DNA of 64,000 nucleotides from Erodium maritimum (GCA_963921825.1 OY997593.1:51134039-51198038), one strand, 5' to 3'; shown: positions 32,780 through 43,854, counted from the stretch's first letter. A program made the numbers and translations. The notes: generated from the letters alone by a model not told the origin.

Positions 32780-33314
32780 GGGGTTACTCCATGTCCTAAC
32801 GCCTAACTTTCAGAAGTTGTTAAATCCAAACCCTATACTATTGAAATTGCCATGTAGTAACAATCAATTACCTGAAACTGCCAACTGTTTCTAATTTAAA
32901 CGGACGTTAACTTGGCCAAGTGAAAAAATCGAGTTTACCCTCAACTCAAATATGTTCTTCCTTCGGACGTTAACTTGGCCTAACTTCATCTCTTTGTGAC
33001 CTCATCTCTTCATCTCAGCTCTTCGAACTTCATCTCTTTGTGTCCGAGCTTCGAATTTCATCTCTTTGTGATCTCAGCTCGTCCAAGCTCCATTATAAAT
33101 GAGCTTCGAATTTCATCTCTTTGTGTCCAAGTTTCGAATTTCATCTCTTCGAGACCTACGTGATTCACTGTTCACAGAAACAATCAATTTTAAGCCGTAC
33201 TTTTTGGTTTTTAATAATTCAGTTTTGAAATTCGTTACTATTTGACAATTTCAATAGTATAGGGATTAGATTTGAAAATTAAGTGTAACAAGGGTTAAGA
33301 CATGGAGTAACCTC
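32780..33314. mobile_element. Mutator-like MITE (535 bp)
   Basis: Perfect 9-bp target duplication TTTAATATA (32771-32779 and 33315-33323). Inverted repeats of about 75 bp start GGGGTTACTCCATGTCCTAA on the left and GAGGTTACTCCATGTCTTAA read inward on the right, both reaching CCCTATACTATTGAAATTG. The core has repeats of CTTCATCTCTTTGTG and AGCTTCGAATTTCATC. No transposase. Confidence 0.85.
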
Positions 33315-33463
33315 TTTAATATAATTCTTATTCCTTTCTCCATATTCTCTTTAATTAGACCGAGAATTGTATAGGTCTTGGGATTGTGAAGGTTGATATT
33401 TTTACCCAAATTAACTTTCGTAATTTTCAAAGATTTTGAGGGTTGAGAAAACAGTTACTTTCA

Positions 33464-35876
33464 ATGATCTGTTTATTTAACATACATCGTGTAATAGCAG
33501 ACATCAAAAAACGCTCTCAAAAAAAGAAGCCTCAAACCCTAGACTTTTAGCCGCCGCCCCTTCCTGGCTCACCGGTGACGGCCTCAGCTCCGGCCTTGGT
33601 CGTCGCCGGTGGAGTCTTCTCCTTCCTCTCCTCTCCTTCCCTCCTCTTTCTTCCCTGTGTTCTCCCGTTCTGGCCCTTCGTCTGCTCGCTGCCGGAGCAG
33701 TGTCCCCTCCGACGCCATCGTCTGCAGCTCGCCGGCGCTGTTCAGGTCGCCACCGTTTATCGTCGCAGCCTCCAAGTTCTGGGTGAAGACTGGTCGTCTG
33801 TGGTCGTTGGGGCTCGTTCTCCAGCCCGGATCTGTTGCTGCCTCTCGTTCCTTGGCTCGCCAAAGTTGTGCTTCCTCTCCTCTACCTTCCTCTACTACTG
33901 CCGTGTCTGGTCAAGGCTTCGTCGACGGTCGGTTTCTGGCTTGCTTGAGCTCGGAGTTGCTCGGTCCGTTTCTGGTATATCTCGTTCCGTCTTCTCGGTC
34001 ATCCAGCCATGGTGGTCCTGCTCCAGCCTCCACCCGCTTTACTCAGCTCGTCGGAGTAACCTGCCTCGTCTCGACGGAGTATCGCCGGAGTTTCCTTCAG
34101 ATCCGGTTTGGCGGCTGTGTGTTGGCTATTTGGGTCCGGGTAATTTTTCGGGTAGGGTTGCGATCCATGCCGGGTCGGGTTTTGTGCTGGTTTGACTGGG
34201 TTGGTTGTTGGGCCTGGTAGGCTTCTGGGTCTGGTCTTGGTGGACTGAGCATCAGGTCTGGGCCAGATTCTGGGCCTTCCACAGGCCTGGTGCTGGCCCA
34301 TTTTCCTTCAAGGTTTGCTTTACCCCTTTTTCGGATTGTGTGCCCGAAATTCACTACCCCACTTCTCGTCGGAACTGCTTGCTGGATATTTTTGGCCTCC
34401 GGGTTTTCTGCTTCTTTTGTTCCTCCCTTCGAGCGGTGTGGTGGGGGGTTAAGCGTTACTTTCTGGCCTCGTCGGGGTTTTGCTGGGTCTTTGAGGACTA
34501 GTGTGTGGTTGAGGCTCGAGTGTTGCTTTGGAGTTGTTTTTTTTCAGAGCTGGTCGTGGGTTGCGCTCCCTCATCCTCTTGGAGGTGAATCGTTGTGGCT
34601 CTGGACCGGGCGCTTTTATTGGTTTGCTCAGTTTCCTGGCGTCTCTTTCCAGGTTTGGTCGTGGGACGCGTTTTCTTCATCTCCGGGTGTCGATCGTCGT
34701 GGACCTGGAGACTCGCTGAGGCTTTCTGGTGGGACTCGCCGTTCGCGGTGGCTATTGCTGCTTGCCCATTTTTCGGACCAGATCGTGGTGACTTTCAGGT
34801 GTATTCGTCCAGGTTCATCGTGGGAGGCGTTTCCGAATTCGGATTCGTTGTACTTCTGGCCTTGTCGCTCTTAGTCGTTGTTGGTATGGTTCTTGTCTCT
34901 CATTTGGCCTTTTTTGTAGCTTGTTGGATTTCTGCTCATCCTTAGACTTAGGCTATTTTCGATTTCCTCTGTACCCTGCCTTGCTTGCGGGACCCGTCAT
35001 TCTTTAGGTGTTGGCCTATGAGGGGTAGTACTGGGTCTTTAGGCCTTGGAATCGAGTTGCCCTTCTTCTATTGGGTTATGAGTTTCGGTGTTTATGCACT
35101 GATTTATCTTTGCCTGTTTGCGATGTTGGTCGTCAGCGTGTTGGTGCTGTTTGGGGTACCGATGAGATTCAGTTTCTCCTCTAGTTCAGATTAGGTCTTT
35201 GGTGCTTTCTTTGGAAGACGGCTAGCTTTCTCGAGCTTTATGGTTGACTTATCTGGGTTTTAGACCTTCTTTTAAGTGCTTCATGGTGTCTATAATCGGG
35301 TGTGAGTCTCCTTTTTTAGCCGGCTTTTTTGCTCGTTTTCTTTTGGGTCTGCGTACCCTTTCTATCCGGGTTTGCATACCCTTTCACTTCTGGGTCTGCG
35401 TACCCATTTCTCTTCTGGGTCTGTGTACCCTTTCACTTCTGGGTCTGCGTACCCATTCACCTCAGGGTTTGCGTACCCATTCATCTTCTGGGTCTGCGTA
35501 CCCATTCTTAGCTACCTGGGTTGTAGCGGTTGTTGCGGCTTCGGGTCTGCGTACCCGTTCTTTGCTTCTGGGTCTGTGTACTCATTCTTTACTTTTGGGT
35601 CTGCGTGCCCTCTTCTTCATTCGGGGTCTGTGTACCCTTGCTTTGCTTTTTGGGTCTGTGTACCCTCTCTTATCTTTGGTTGGTCTTCCCCGCTGTGGGA
35701 CTGTTGGGTCGGTGTACCCTGTCTTTGATTATGGGTCTGTGTACCCTTACTTGGCTCTCGGGTCTGTGTACCCTTACTTTGGTCCTGTGCAAACTTTAGT
35801 AAGCTTGTGTTTTTTGTGTAATCTTTTCTGCCTCAGAAGAGGTTAATTTAAATATGTTTTCGCCGATAAAAAAAAT
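33464..35876 (+). mobile_element. GC-rich retroposon without reverse transcriptase
   Basis: Plus-strand element ending in ATGTTTTCGCCGATAAAAAA at 35876. A 12-bp target duplication with one mismatch flanks it (AGTTACTTTCAA at 33452-33463, AGTTACTATCAA at 35877-35888). The 5' part starts with CTCAAACCCTAGAC and a CT/GCC-rich leader like a plant mRNA leader. Long open frames overlap in several phases (for example 33575-34195) but show no domain, so coding status is doubtful. A repeated GTCGTGGGACGCGTTTTCTT/GATCGTCGTGGA module links it to the retroposon at about 36325-38353. Confidence 0.65.
35338..35790 (+). repeat. Minisatellite GGGTCTGCGTACCC, about 15-17 units
   Basis: Units of about 24-40 bp share TTCTGGGTCTGCGTACCC. 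Spacing varies and TGCG often reads TGTG. It lies near the 3' end of the retroposon and produces long overlapping open frames rich in CVP residues, which I treat as an artefact of the repeat. Confidence 0.9.
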
Positions 35877-35888
35877 AGTTACTATCAA

Positions 35889-36324
35889 AACAAGGAGATA
35901 AGCAGGGTGACCTGCGCGGCATTCATAAGTAAGTACTTAATTGTAAGTAACAAGTACACATTTATATATACACGAGTAAACTTGGTCCCAAAGCGTACAT
36001 ATGTATATTAAATAGATATTGTAATGACGAAGTCGCTTAAGCTTAATTTTCTAAACAAAGAGGACGATGGTTCAACAAAACAATATACATAAACTAAGGT
36101 GATGCCATCGACGACCCAGTGTTTGGTATTTGAGTAATATCATCTAATTTACATCGCTAACACTAAGCAAAATAGACTATACGACTGCAGCTTTGAATTA
36201 TTATTTACTTCAAGAAGAAAATAAACCACCACCAATATCCATTAAACAGTTATTTCAACAATGATAACTCAAAACCACATCCGTTTGGAGGACAACATTT
36301 TAGAAGCAGGCAAAAGAATAAGTT
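35889..36324. other. Intergenic, nothing recognised
   Basis: AT-rich sequence between two retroposons. No gene or repeat that I can support. Confidence 0.4.
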
Positions 36325-38353
36325 GCGTTCGCTACTCTAGTCCCAAAGCACAAACCGTTTTTGTCTCACGCATTTATTTCTTCTTCTCACTGTGGGTATG
36401 GTTTTTGGGCATAACCGTCATCGGGGGTGACCCCTTCTCTTTTACTCTCTCTTCTCCCCTTACCCTCCTTTTGTTTTCTCTCCCCTTTTGCTTCTGTTTT
36501 TTGATGCTTCAGCTTCACGCTCTCATCCTATCGTCGTCGAGTTTGGTCCGACCAACTACAGATTCGGTCTCCTCCTCAATCTACCTAGAGTCGCAGGTGT
36601 TTTGTGCGCCCCGCTGATGCTTCGTGCACCAGAGCTGGTCCTGGTGTTGAGTGTGGGCTCTGCCGGGAGTTACACCTCGTCGGAAAATTTTGAAGTGAGC
36701 TGGTCGCAGGTTCTGTCCGTGAGCTGGACGCTGAAGCTGAACCATTTGGTGTGCTTCTCGGGCTGCTCACCTTGTAGACCAGAGCTTTTTTCAAGTATGT
36801 CTGTTCGTCCTTCATCGGCTCGTCGGAGTCACCCTCTGCTCTTCTTCGTGTGGTAGGTTGTGTTGTCACCTCGCCGGAGTAGGACCCTCATTTGTCCAGA
36901 TCCGTGGACTATTCTGGTCCTTGTTCTCCTACGTAGGAAGGGGTCGCCGGAGCTCTGTTTTGTGTGTTTTGGGGGGCGGTTTTGGTGTTGGAGCTTGGTT
37001 GGGTTCCAGTCGCATTGTGGTACTATCTGGTCATTGGTGGTGGGGGTTTGTTCTTGGTGGGTGTGTGGTGCTCGGGGGTTTATGACGGTGTCCATAGTTG
37101 CGTTTCTTGCTGGTGTTTGGCGTCAGATTTTTCCGAGTTCGGGTTGGATCGTGCTCGATATAATTACATGCCTTATTTACGGTTCCTCGCGTGGTGTTCG
37201 CCGGCGAGGGGTTACCAATCACGATTTTGGAACGCTCAGCTCGAGTTCCAACCTCGGATCTCTGGAAGTCATGACTTGTTGTTGACGACTTGGAGGTCTC
37301 AGTTCGTACTTGGTAGAAATACCGGTCCTCCACCTCTAGGCCTTTTCTCGGTGTTGACCGGAATTAGGTATCGGAGGGAAGAGTACGAGCTCCATCGTCT
37401 AATATGTCACTCGCGGTCTCGACGGATGAGCTTTTCTCGAGTCATTAGAGGTGTCTTATTCTAGCTCTGATCGTGGGACGCACTTCTTTATCCTACATGG
37501 TGTGGATCGTTGTGGAGATGCTCTAGCTGTATCTTGTGGTTCGTTTGGTTTTCTGGAATTACGTTTCAGATCCGGTCGTGGGACGCGTTTCTTCATCATC
37601 TAGTTGTTGATCGTTGTGGATCTAGCGGTTCGTTGAGGTTCTGATACTGGTATTCCCTCTCTTTAACTTAAGATTTTTGCCCCTGCATTGCCCCTTTAGT
37701 GTTTTATGTTGGTTATACTTCTGCTTCCATCCACTCCGGTGGTTTGGACTCGCTAGTTTAAGGTGTTGGCCGTCGATGAATGGTTTGGACAATGTGCTAC
37801 TCAGCTGTTCACTTTCGTATTCGCTTTTTTGGGGCTGTGTTCAGGTGAGTATTATTTATCAAAACTGTCTTTGCCGCTTGTGGTGTTGGCCTCCGACGTG
37901 TTAATAGTCTTCTTCCAGTCTGTGTGACAAGTTGATGGTACTAATGAGACAAGGAGTTCTTCTTTCTTAGGATGTTGGTTGGTTTAATGTCAGTATCGCT
38001 TGTGCTTAATGGTTGACAAATACGGATTCAAGACCTTTTTCTTTTCTACGCTTCATGGTTGTAAAATTCGTGTGTTATACTTCTTTATTTTTATTTGTTT
38101 TGCGCTTCATTGTTGTAATATCTGGTTTTAGACCTCCTCTGTTTGGTTTGCTCTCATGTTGGAATGTCGAAGTTCTTTGTACAAAAATATTCTTTCATGT
38201 ATCAGGTTACTCTACTTGTTGAGATTACCATGAGAGTGACCTATCATGTTAGCGCTCGATTTATTCATAGGTCTATAACTAGACCATCTTGCATATACTC
38301 ATTTTTTCTCAATAAAGAAGATTAATTTAAATTTATATTTGCTGATTTAAAAA
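36325..38353 (+). mobile_element. Second GC-rich retroposon related to 33464-35876
   Basis: Ends TTATATTTGCTGATTTAAAA, like the 3' ends of the other retroposons. It contains two copies of a GATCGTGGGACGC.TTTCTT / GATCGTTGTGG module (about 37470 and 37570) shared with the first. The start is placed where a CT-rich leader begins after AAAAGAATAAGTT (36312-36324), loosely repeated as GATAAGTT after the tail; this duplication is poor. No ORF with a known domain. Confidence 0.45.
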
Positions 38354-39885
38354 AGAAAATGATAAGTTAAATCTCTGTTCGGGTTGATACTGGTATTGCC
38401 ATCTTTATTGTGATAAATCAACTAGCAATAATAACATTTAGGTGATGGCTGTAAAACGAGTATATGATTGAGATCCATCCCTCCTTGAAAGAGACATCAT
38501 GGTAACCAAGATTCAACCTCTCAAGTAAAAGGCCATTGGAATAGTTGTATAATCATTATATTTTAGATATACAATTTGTTTTGTTTATACATAAAATTTA
38601 ACATTTACTTTAAGAAAAAACGTATTTTTAAATAAAAGAAAATATATATATTTTTAATTGATCATGCCTCATCTGCTGTAACCGATGGGGTTGTTAAATA
38701 AATTGACTGTTTACCTTCAATTGAATACTTTAAAATTGTTTTAACAAAATTGGAAGAAACAAAACTCAATTCTTAAATGAGATTACATAGAATTTTAAGG
38801 TAGGGTTTTGTTTTTAACATGGCAAAAGGTCAGCAAACACATTAGAGGTTTTTAAATTTAGACGCGTAACTCATTTATACCTAATTTGATATATAATTGA
38901 TAAGAACAGTACTTGCAAAAGACCACAGTATTGTACTATTGTCAAAAGGGAAGACTAATTCAAATCAGAGAGTAATTAACTTTATCAATAAGCAAATATA
39001 AAATTTGGGAAAAGTTTCATTTAAAAGCTACGCACCAACTGATTTGATGATTAAGCACTGGAAGACAAAGTCAGGACGGTCCATTCACTCGTAATTTCCT
39101 GGACCCATCATTTTCAACATAATACGAAGCAAAATTCTATTCTCGATCTGTTTTCTTCCACGACGTATCACTATTTGCGTGTGTTATGTTAAATCAACAA
39201 GAACCATATGTATTATTCCCAGACACGCACGTGTAAGAAATTGTGCAAAACTATATGTTTGGACCCATATCAAGGAAAATACCATCTTAACCTTATGTCA
39301 TAAAAAAATAGGTAATAAAACGAAATAGATTAAAAACCAAAACGCGGAGAACACAACGATATAACGTGGAAAACCCTTCCAAAAACCCTTCCAAACAACA
39401 GAGAGGAAAAAACCACGCGGACGCCAACCAGTAAAACTTCATTATATGGAGAGTGTTTACACAACGCCGGAGATATACACTAATTCAACTTATCCCTCAT
39501 GGCAGCTTACAGGTGGTATTTATAAGGGTGGTGTAGAGATACTTCCTACACAATACATAAATTTCCTAAATTGATTATTTACTAATCAGGCCAAGACGAT
39601 TCCCTAAATTTGATTGCTTGGTAACCAAGTCACAAAATAGCTCGAATTTAAATCAACTTATAACATTATATTTGTTAAAAATAACCATAAAACGGTAACT
39701 GTTTAGGGATATACCTACCCGGAGGAACGATGTATGTAATAAAGTAAATAATTTCTTATAGGCTACACAGTATATACTGAGTTTAATTCTTGGAATGTTC
39801 TTACTTTTCTGAGTAATGTTTATGTTAGAGAAGGAAGTAAAAATCATGATGTGGAATAAAATAAAAGCGTGTCCCGAAACCTCTA
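38354..39885. other. AT-rich upstream region of the GATL gene with an LTR-like scrap
   Basis: Mostly featureless AT-rich DNA. 39330-39530 (GATATAACGTGGAAAACCC, AAACCACGCGGACGCC, ACACAACGCCGGAGATAT) resembles internal parts of plant copia LTRs, but no ends or duplication are visible. 39550-39880 is the likely promoter-distal region of the gene that follows. Confidence 0.35.
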
Positions 39886-39894
39886 CTATATATA
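39886..39894 (+). promoter_or_regulatory. TATA box of the GATL gene
   Basis: CTATATATAC lies about 55 bases before the ATG. A start site some 30 bases downstream would give a 5' leader of about 30 nt. It decides the start codon: the frame is open further upstream to a GTG at 39869, but that lies before the TATA box and cannot be in the mRNA. Confidence 0.7.
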
Positions 39895-39946
39895 CATTAG
39901 ACATACAATTCCAAACACAAAAAGTAAGACGAGATTTCCCCCAATT

Positions 39947-40996
39947 ATGGTCAGCCCACCACCGTCACTCCTATTTATCCTCCTTCTCTGGGCCGCCGCC
40001 ACGGCTACGGCGGAGCAGCAGTTCCGGGAAGCCCCGAAGTTCTACAATTCGGCGGAGTGCGGGTCAATCAGCGACTCCGACTATGCGGAGCCGGAAGATT
40101 CGGAGAGCAACGCGATATGTTCGGAGCACGCGGTTCATGTGGCCATGACCCTGGACACCGCCTACATACGTGGCAGCATGGCCGCGATCCTCTCAGTCCT
40201 CCAGCACTCCTCCTGCCCCCAGAACACCATCTTCCACTTCGTCGCCTCCGCCTCCGCCAACGCGTCCCTCCTACGCGCCACCATCTCCTCCTCCTTCCCT
40301 TACCTCAAGTCCCAGCTCTACTCCTTCGACGACTCCTCCGTCTCCGGCCTCATCTCCACCTCCATCCGCTCCGCCCTCGACTGCCCCCTCAACTACGCCC
40401 GGAGCTACCTCCCCAACCTCCTCCCCCTCTGCGTCCGCCGCGTCGTCTACCTCGACTCCGACCTCGTCCTCGTCGACGACATTTCCAAGCTCGCCGCCAC
40501 CGACCTCGGCCCCGACGCCGTCCTCGCCGCCCCCGAGTACTGCAACGCCAACTTCACCTCCTACTTCACGCCCACCTTCTGGTCCAACCCCTCCCTCTCC
40601 CTCACCTTCGCCAACCGCCGCGCCTGCTACTTCAACACCGGCGTCATGGTCATAGATCTGGACCGGTGGCGGGGCGGAGACTACACGACCAAGATCGAGG
40701 AGTGGATGGAGCTGCAGAAGAGGATGCGGATCTACGAGCTGGGATCGCTGCCGCCGTTCCTTCTGGTGTTCGCCGGGAGAATCGTGGCGGTGGAGCACAG
40801 GTGGAACCAGCACGGGCTTGGCGGCGACAACTTCAGGGGGCTGTGCAGGGACTTGCATCCAGGCCCGGTGAGTCTGTTACATTGGAGCGGCAAGGGGAAG
40901 CCATGGGTACGGCTTGACGCTAACAGGCCGTGTCCATTGGATGCTCTTTGGGCGCCCTATGATCTGTTGAAGACTCCGTACACGCTCGATTCCTGA
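39947..40996 (+). CDS. GATL: Galacturonosyltransferase-like protein, GT family 8 (349 aa)
   Basis: Intact single-exon gene of the length usual for GATL proteins. An N-terminal hydrophobic signal segment (residues about 7-22, [16 protein letters not shown]) targets the secretory pathway. GT8 hallmarks: [17 protein letters not shown] at 64-80, the DxD metal site in [13 protein letters not shown] (D170 and D172), [14 protein letters not shown] at 229-242, [11 protein letters not shown] at 285-295 and HWSGKGKPW at 312-320. Relatives act in the ER/Golgi on xylan or pectin assembly with a UDP-sugar donor; which one here cannot be told. Codons in 40160-40660 almost all end in C or G, quite unlike the AT-rich surroundings, which also opens long false frames on other phases and the opposite strand. 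First ATG after the TATA box taken as start. The subgroup (GATL1 to GATL10) was not resolved. Confidence 0.95.
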   Translation: MVSPPPSLLFILLLWAAATATAEQQFREAPKFYNSAECGSISDSDYAEPEDSESNAICSEHAVHVAMTLDTAYIRGSMAAILSVLQHSSCPQNTIFHFVASASANASLLRATISSSFPYLKSQLYSFDDSSVSGLISTSIRSALDCPLNYARSYLPNLLPLCVRRVVYLDSDLVLVDDISKLAATDLGPDAVLAAPEYCNANFTSYFTPTFWSNPSLSLTFANRRACYFNTGVMVIDLDRWRGGDYTTKIEEWMELQKRMRIYELGSLPPFLLVFAGRIVAVEHRWNQHGLGGDNFRGLCRDLHPGPVSLLHWSGKGKPWVRLDANRPCPLDALWAPYDLLKTPYTLDS

Positions 40997-41308
40997 GGTG
41001 AGAGCGTTTATGTCTACGCGCCGCCGCTGATGTGTAGATAAAGATGAGATTTGTTTGTTGTAGATTCTTAGTGTAGAAATAGATCGGAAAATATTGAATA
41101 TACATACAATAAGGAAGAGAATTATTCACGAATCAATATTTGGTAATGCATAGTGAGTTGTATAAGACGAGAGATGATATTCGTTACACCAATCTGTCCA
41201 TTTCTATTCCTTTTGTTCCTTGATCGACAAATCAACTAGTTTATATGCGATTAATGTTGTTTGCTTTCAACAAGGGTTTGGTCACAAAAAAAACTTTATT
41301 AGTTTATT
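40997..41308. other. 3' flank of the GATL gene
   Basis: Presumed 3' UTR with AATATTGAATAT and ACAATAAGGAAG polyadenylation-like words near 41090-41115, then AT-rich DNA up to the MITE. No other gene. Confidence 0.4.
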
Positions 41309-41806
41309 GGGTTAATTGTTGAAACTTACCCTTATGTATTGGTCACGAACACTATACTATCCTCCTTTTCAAAATGATATTTGCGGTATCTTATCTATTG
41401 GTCACGCGATAACGTTAGGAAAAATAGACGGTAAAGTACCGTTTTTTCCATTCCGGTAGTCATATGACCTCAAGTGTCATATAATGGATGGTAAAATGTC
41501 GTTTTTTTCCTTCATTATTTGACTTTTATACATTTTTTAAGGAACATTATCATTGCACTCTCGTTGTTGCTCCTTATAAAATATATAGAGGTCAAATACT
41601 TAAGGGGAAAAAACGTCATTTTACAATCCATTATATGACACTTGAGGTCATATGACTAACGAAATGTAAAAAACGGCATTTTACCGTCTATTTTTCCTAA
41701 CGTAATCGCGTGACCAATAGATAAGGCACTGCAAATATCATTTTAAAAAGGAGGGTAGCATAGTGTTCGTGACCAATACATAAGGGTAACTTTCAACAAT
41801 TAACCC
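41309..41806. mobile_element. Mutator-like MITE (498 bp), near-perfect inverted repeats
   Basis: Perfect 9-bp duplication TAGTTTATT (41300-41308 and 41807-41815). Ends GGGTTAATTGTTGAAACTTA against GGGTTAATTGTTGAAAGTTA read inward. Inverted repeats extend over about 200 bp each, leaving a short loop near 41530-41600, so the element can fold almost completely. Its right duplication overlaps the left duplication of the next element by five bases. Confidence 0.9.
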
Positions 41807-42601
41807 TAGTTTATTTCTTGAGGAGAAATCTAATAGAAACTACTCTTATCCTAAAAACTGTGTGAACCAATTCCAGCCACACACCCTTTAGATCTAACAT
41901 TCACCATAATGCCACATCATCACCCCAATTCCACCATAACTCACGCCACTTTCATCCTCTCTCACAAAGCAAGGGCATAATTGTAATAGCATGGTGCCAT
42001 GTGGACAAGTGTCCATTTTTTTGTTCAACAATTCATTAATTTAATCATTCCCGCTCCGTTTCAACTCCAATTAGCTTCAAACTTGCGCCAATATTTTTCT
42101 TTTTCCAAGGGCTTTAAATCAAGATCAGTCATGCATATATTTTGAAGCACGAAAATAAAAAGTTATATTGGGGTGATAAAAATAATGTTTAGTGTTGATA
42201 AATCTTCACTAATAAATTTTTTATATCGGGGTAACAAACTAGTGCTAAATAGTGTTTGGTGTTGATAAAACTAGTGCTTAGTGTTCATAAAAAACATGTG
42301 ATCATGTGATAAAAATCATGTTCGATTTTGGAAAATGAGGTGATAAAACTAGTGTTCAGTGTTGATAAATCTAGTGTATAGTGTTGATAAACCCAGTGTA
42401 TAGTGTTGATAAAAATTACCAGACTTAAACTTTTTTTTTAAAATCAGCCACGAAATAAGGGTGATAACCTAGAGTTTAGTGTTGATAAAAAAACATGTGA
42501 TGGTATGATAAAAACACATGTAATTTAATGATAAACATAATGTTTAGTGTTGATAAAACTAGTGCTTAGTGTTCATAAAAAAACATGTGATGATGTGATA
42601 A

Positions 42602-43030
42602 CACTACTGTAGAAATCGACTTAGGTGACGGATAAAATGGATCCGTGACCTAAGTTTTGGCACTTAGGTCACGTATACAGCAATCCGTCAGCCAAGTGGT
42701 GAAACTAAGGTCACGGATCCTGCATCCGTCACCCAAGTTAACCACCAGGCCGACGGATGCAAGATCCGTAGATAAGGAAACTCCTATCCGTCGGTAAAGT
42801 CCTAATACTTTAGCCACGTATGCTGCATCCGTCAGCCAAGTGAAAAAACTTGAGCCACGCATGCTGTATCCGTCAGACAAGTGAAAAAAACTTGAGTCAC
42901 GCATGCTGTATCCGTCACCCAAGTGAAAAAACTTTAGCCACGCATGTGCATCCGTCAGCCAAGTGACAAAAGTTAGCCACACATGTTGAATCCGTCAGCC
43001 AAGTTCCTTGTATCCGTTGGTAAAGTGAGC
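42602..43030. repeat. Left subterminal repeat array of the CACTA element
   Basis: About nine motifs of the type GGATGCA/ATCCGTCAGCCAAGT, spaced 40-50 bp and partly palindromic, for example GTGACGGATAAAATGGATCC then GTGACC at 42624-42650. Expected binding sites of the element's TNP1-type protein. Confidence 0.85.
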
Positions 43031-43234
43031 CAACATACGAAAGAATTTAACTGTATCCCGATGAACATAACGACATTACACATGAAATATGTATAAAACA
43101 ATGCGTATATAAAAAAAACAGTTCATAGATAATGTGTTTGGAAATAGTTATGGAAACATTTGCCCGATAATGTGTTCACAGAATCACAACATTAAACATA
43201 CTCATAAAAGAAAACACAGACACGCCTAATAGAG

Positions 43235-43618
43235 TTACGAACTAAGCAGGTTTCTGATGACACGCTCGTGCATTTTTTTGGTCACTTCCATCCATTTCAC
43301 AAAACGTCCAAACCACGCAGGCTCCGCTATAGCTTGAAGGTCATTGTCTTGAACCTCGTTCATCCATTCCTCGTTCATCCACGGAGGGGCATGCTGCGGG
43401 CCTCCAACATGGAGTGGAGGTATGTCCATACCTTTCTCATGCATCAGGTCAGAAATATAGTCGTAGCGTTGATGTGCTTCCTGGACTAATAGGGAATAAT
43501 GTTGGACCCACGCTGGGACAGCTGCAGCGTTGACTCCATGTGGACCAGGTACAACTGTTCCCGCATTTTCACGTCGACGCCACCTACGCTCGAGTCTACG
43601 ATCAGCGTTTGGTTCCAT
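43235..43618 (-). CDS. Small CACTA-borne ORF 3 (127 aa), unknown function
   Basis: ATG-initiated frame with a basic start (DRRLERRWRRRENAG), then Ala/Pro/Val and a helical stretch VQHYSLLVQEAHQRYDYIS, and an aromatic-rich end (PAWFGRFVKWMEVTKKMHER). Not recognised. It lies last of three minus-strand ORFs, 236 bases after the previous one. The three could be exons of one gene, since each ends in a stop shortly before AT-rich intron-like spacer, or separate small genes. No plausible splice sites were proved. Confidence 0.4.
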   Translation of the reverse strand: MEPNADRRLERRWRRRENAGTVVPGPHGVNAAAVPAWVQHYSLLVQEAHQRYDYISDLMHEKGMDIPPLHVGGPQHAPPWMNEEWMNEVQDNDLQAIAEPAWFGRFVKWMEVTKKMHERVIRNLLSS

Positions 43619-43854
43619 ATATCCTGACTTGAGTCAAAGAACATATTACAATTATAATCAATCTCAAATAATTAAGTCAAATCATACGCAAATAATATTC
43701 ATATAAACCAACACTTAATTAAGAAAGTGAACAAAAATTAAAACAACCGTTAAACATTCAAATTACAAAGTCATATAAAAAGTGCTATTGAAATAAAAGT
43801 CATCCTTAACACACATCCGTTAAATAGTAGGAAATTAATATTCTAGCTAGGCGT

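Noticed and set aside
33575..34220. Two long overlapping plus-strand frames (206 and 203 codons) in the retroposon
   Set aside because: Trp/Ser/Phe-rich, no domain, and both phases are open at once, typical of GC-rich stop-poor sequence.
35244..35846. 200-codon frame rich in VCVP and SVYP words
   Set aside because: Translation of the GGGTCTGCGTACCC minisatellite; three frames are open over the same array.
39869..39946. Longer N-terminus for the GATL protein
   Set aside because: The upstream start is GTG, lies before the TATA box, and would hide the signal peptide behind 26 extra residues.
40057..40917. Frames of 286, 161 and 195 codons overlapping the GATL gene on both strands
   Set aside because: They exist because almost no third position is A or T, so stops are rare in other frames. 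Their products are Pro/Arg- or Gly/Val-rich low-complexity text, and only the GATL frame has domain motifs.
42160..42600. CRISPR-like array from the regular AGTGTTGATAAA units
   Set aside because: Eukaryotic context; units are degenerate, without unique spacers, and belong to a Mutator-like element.
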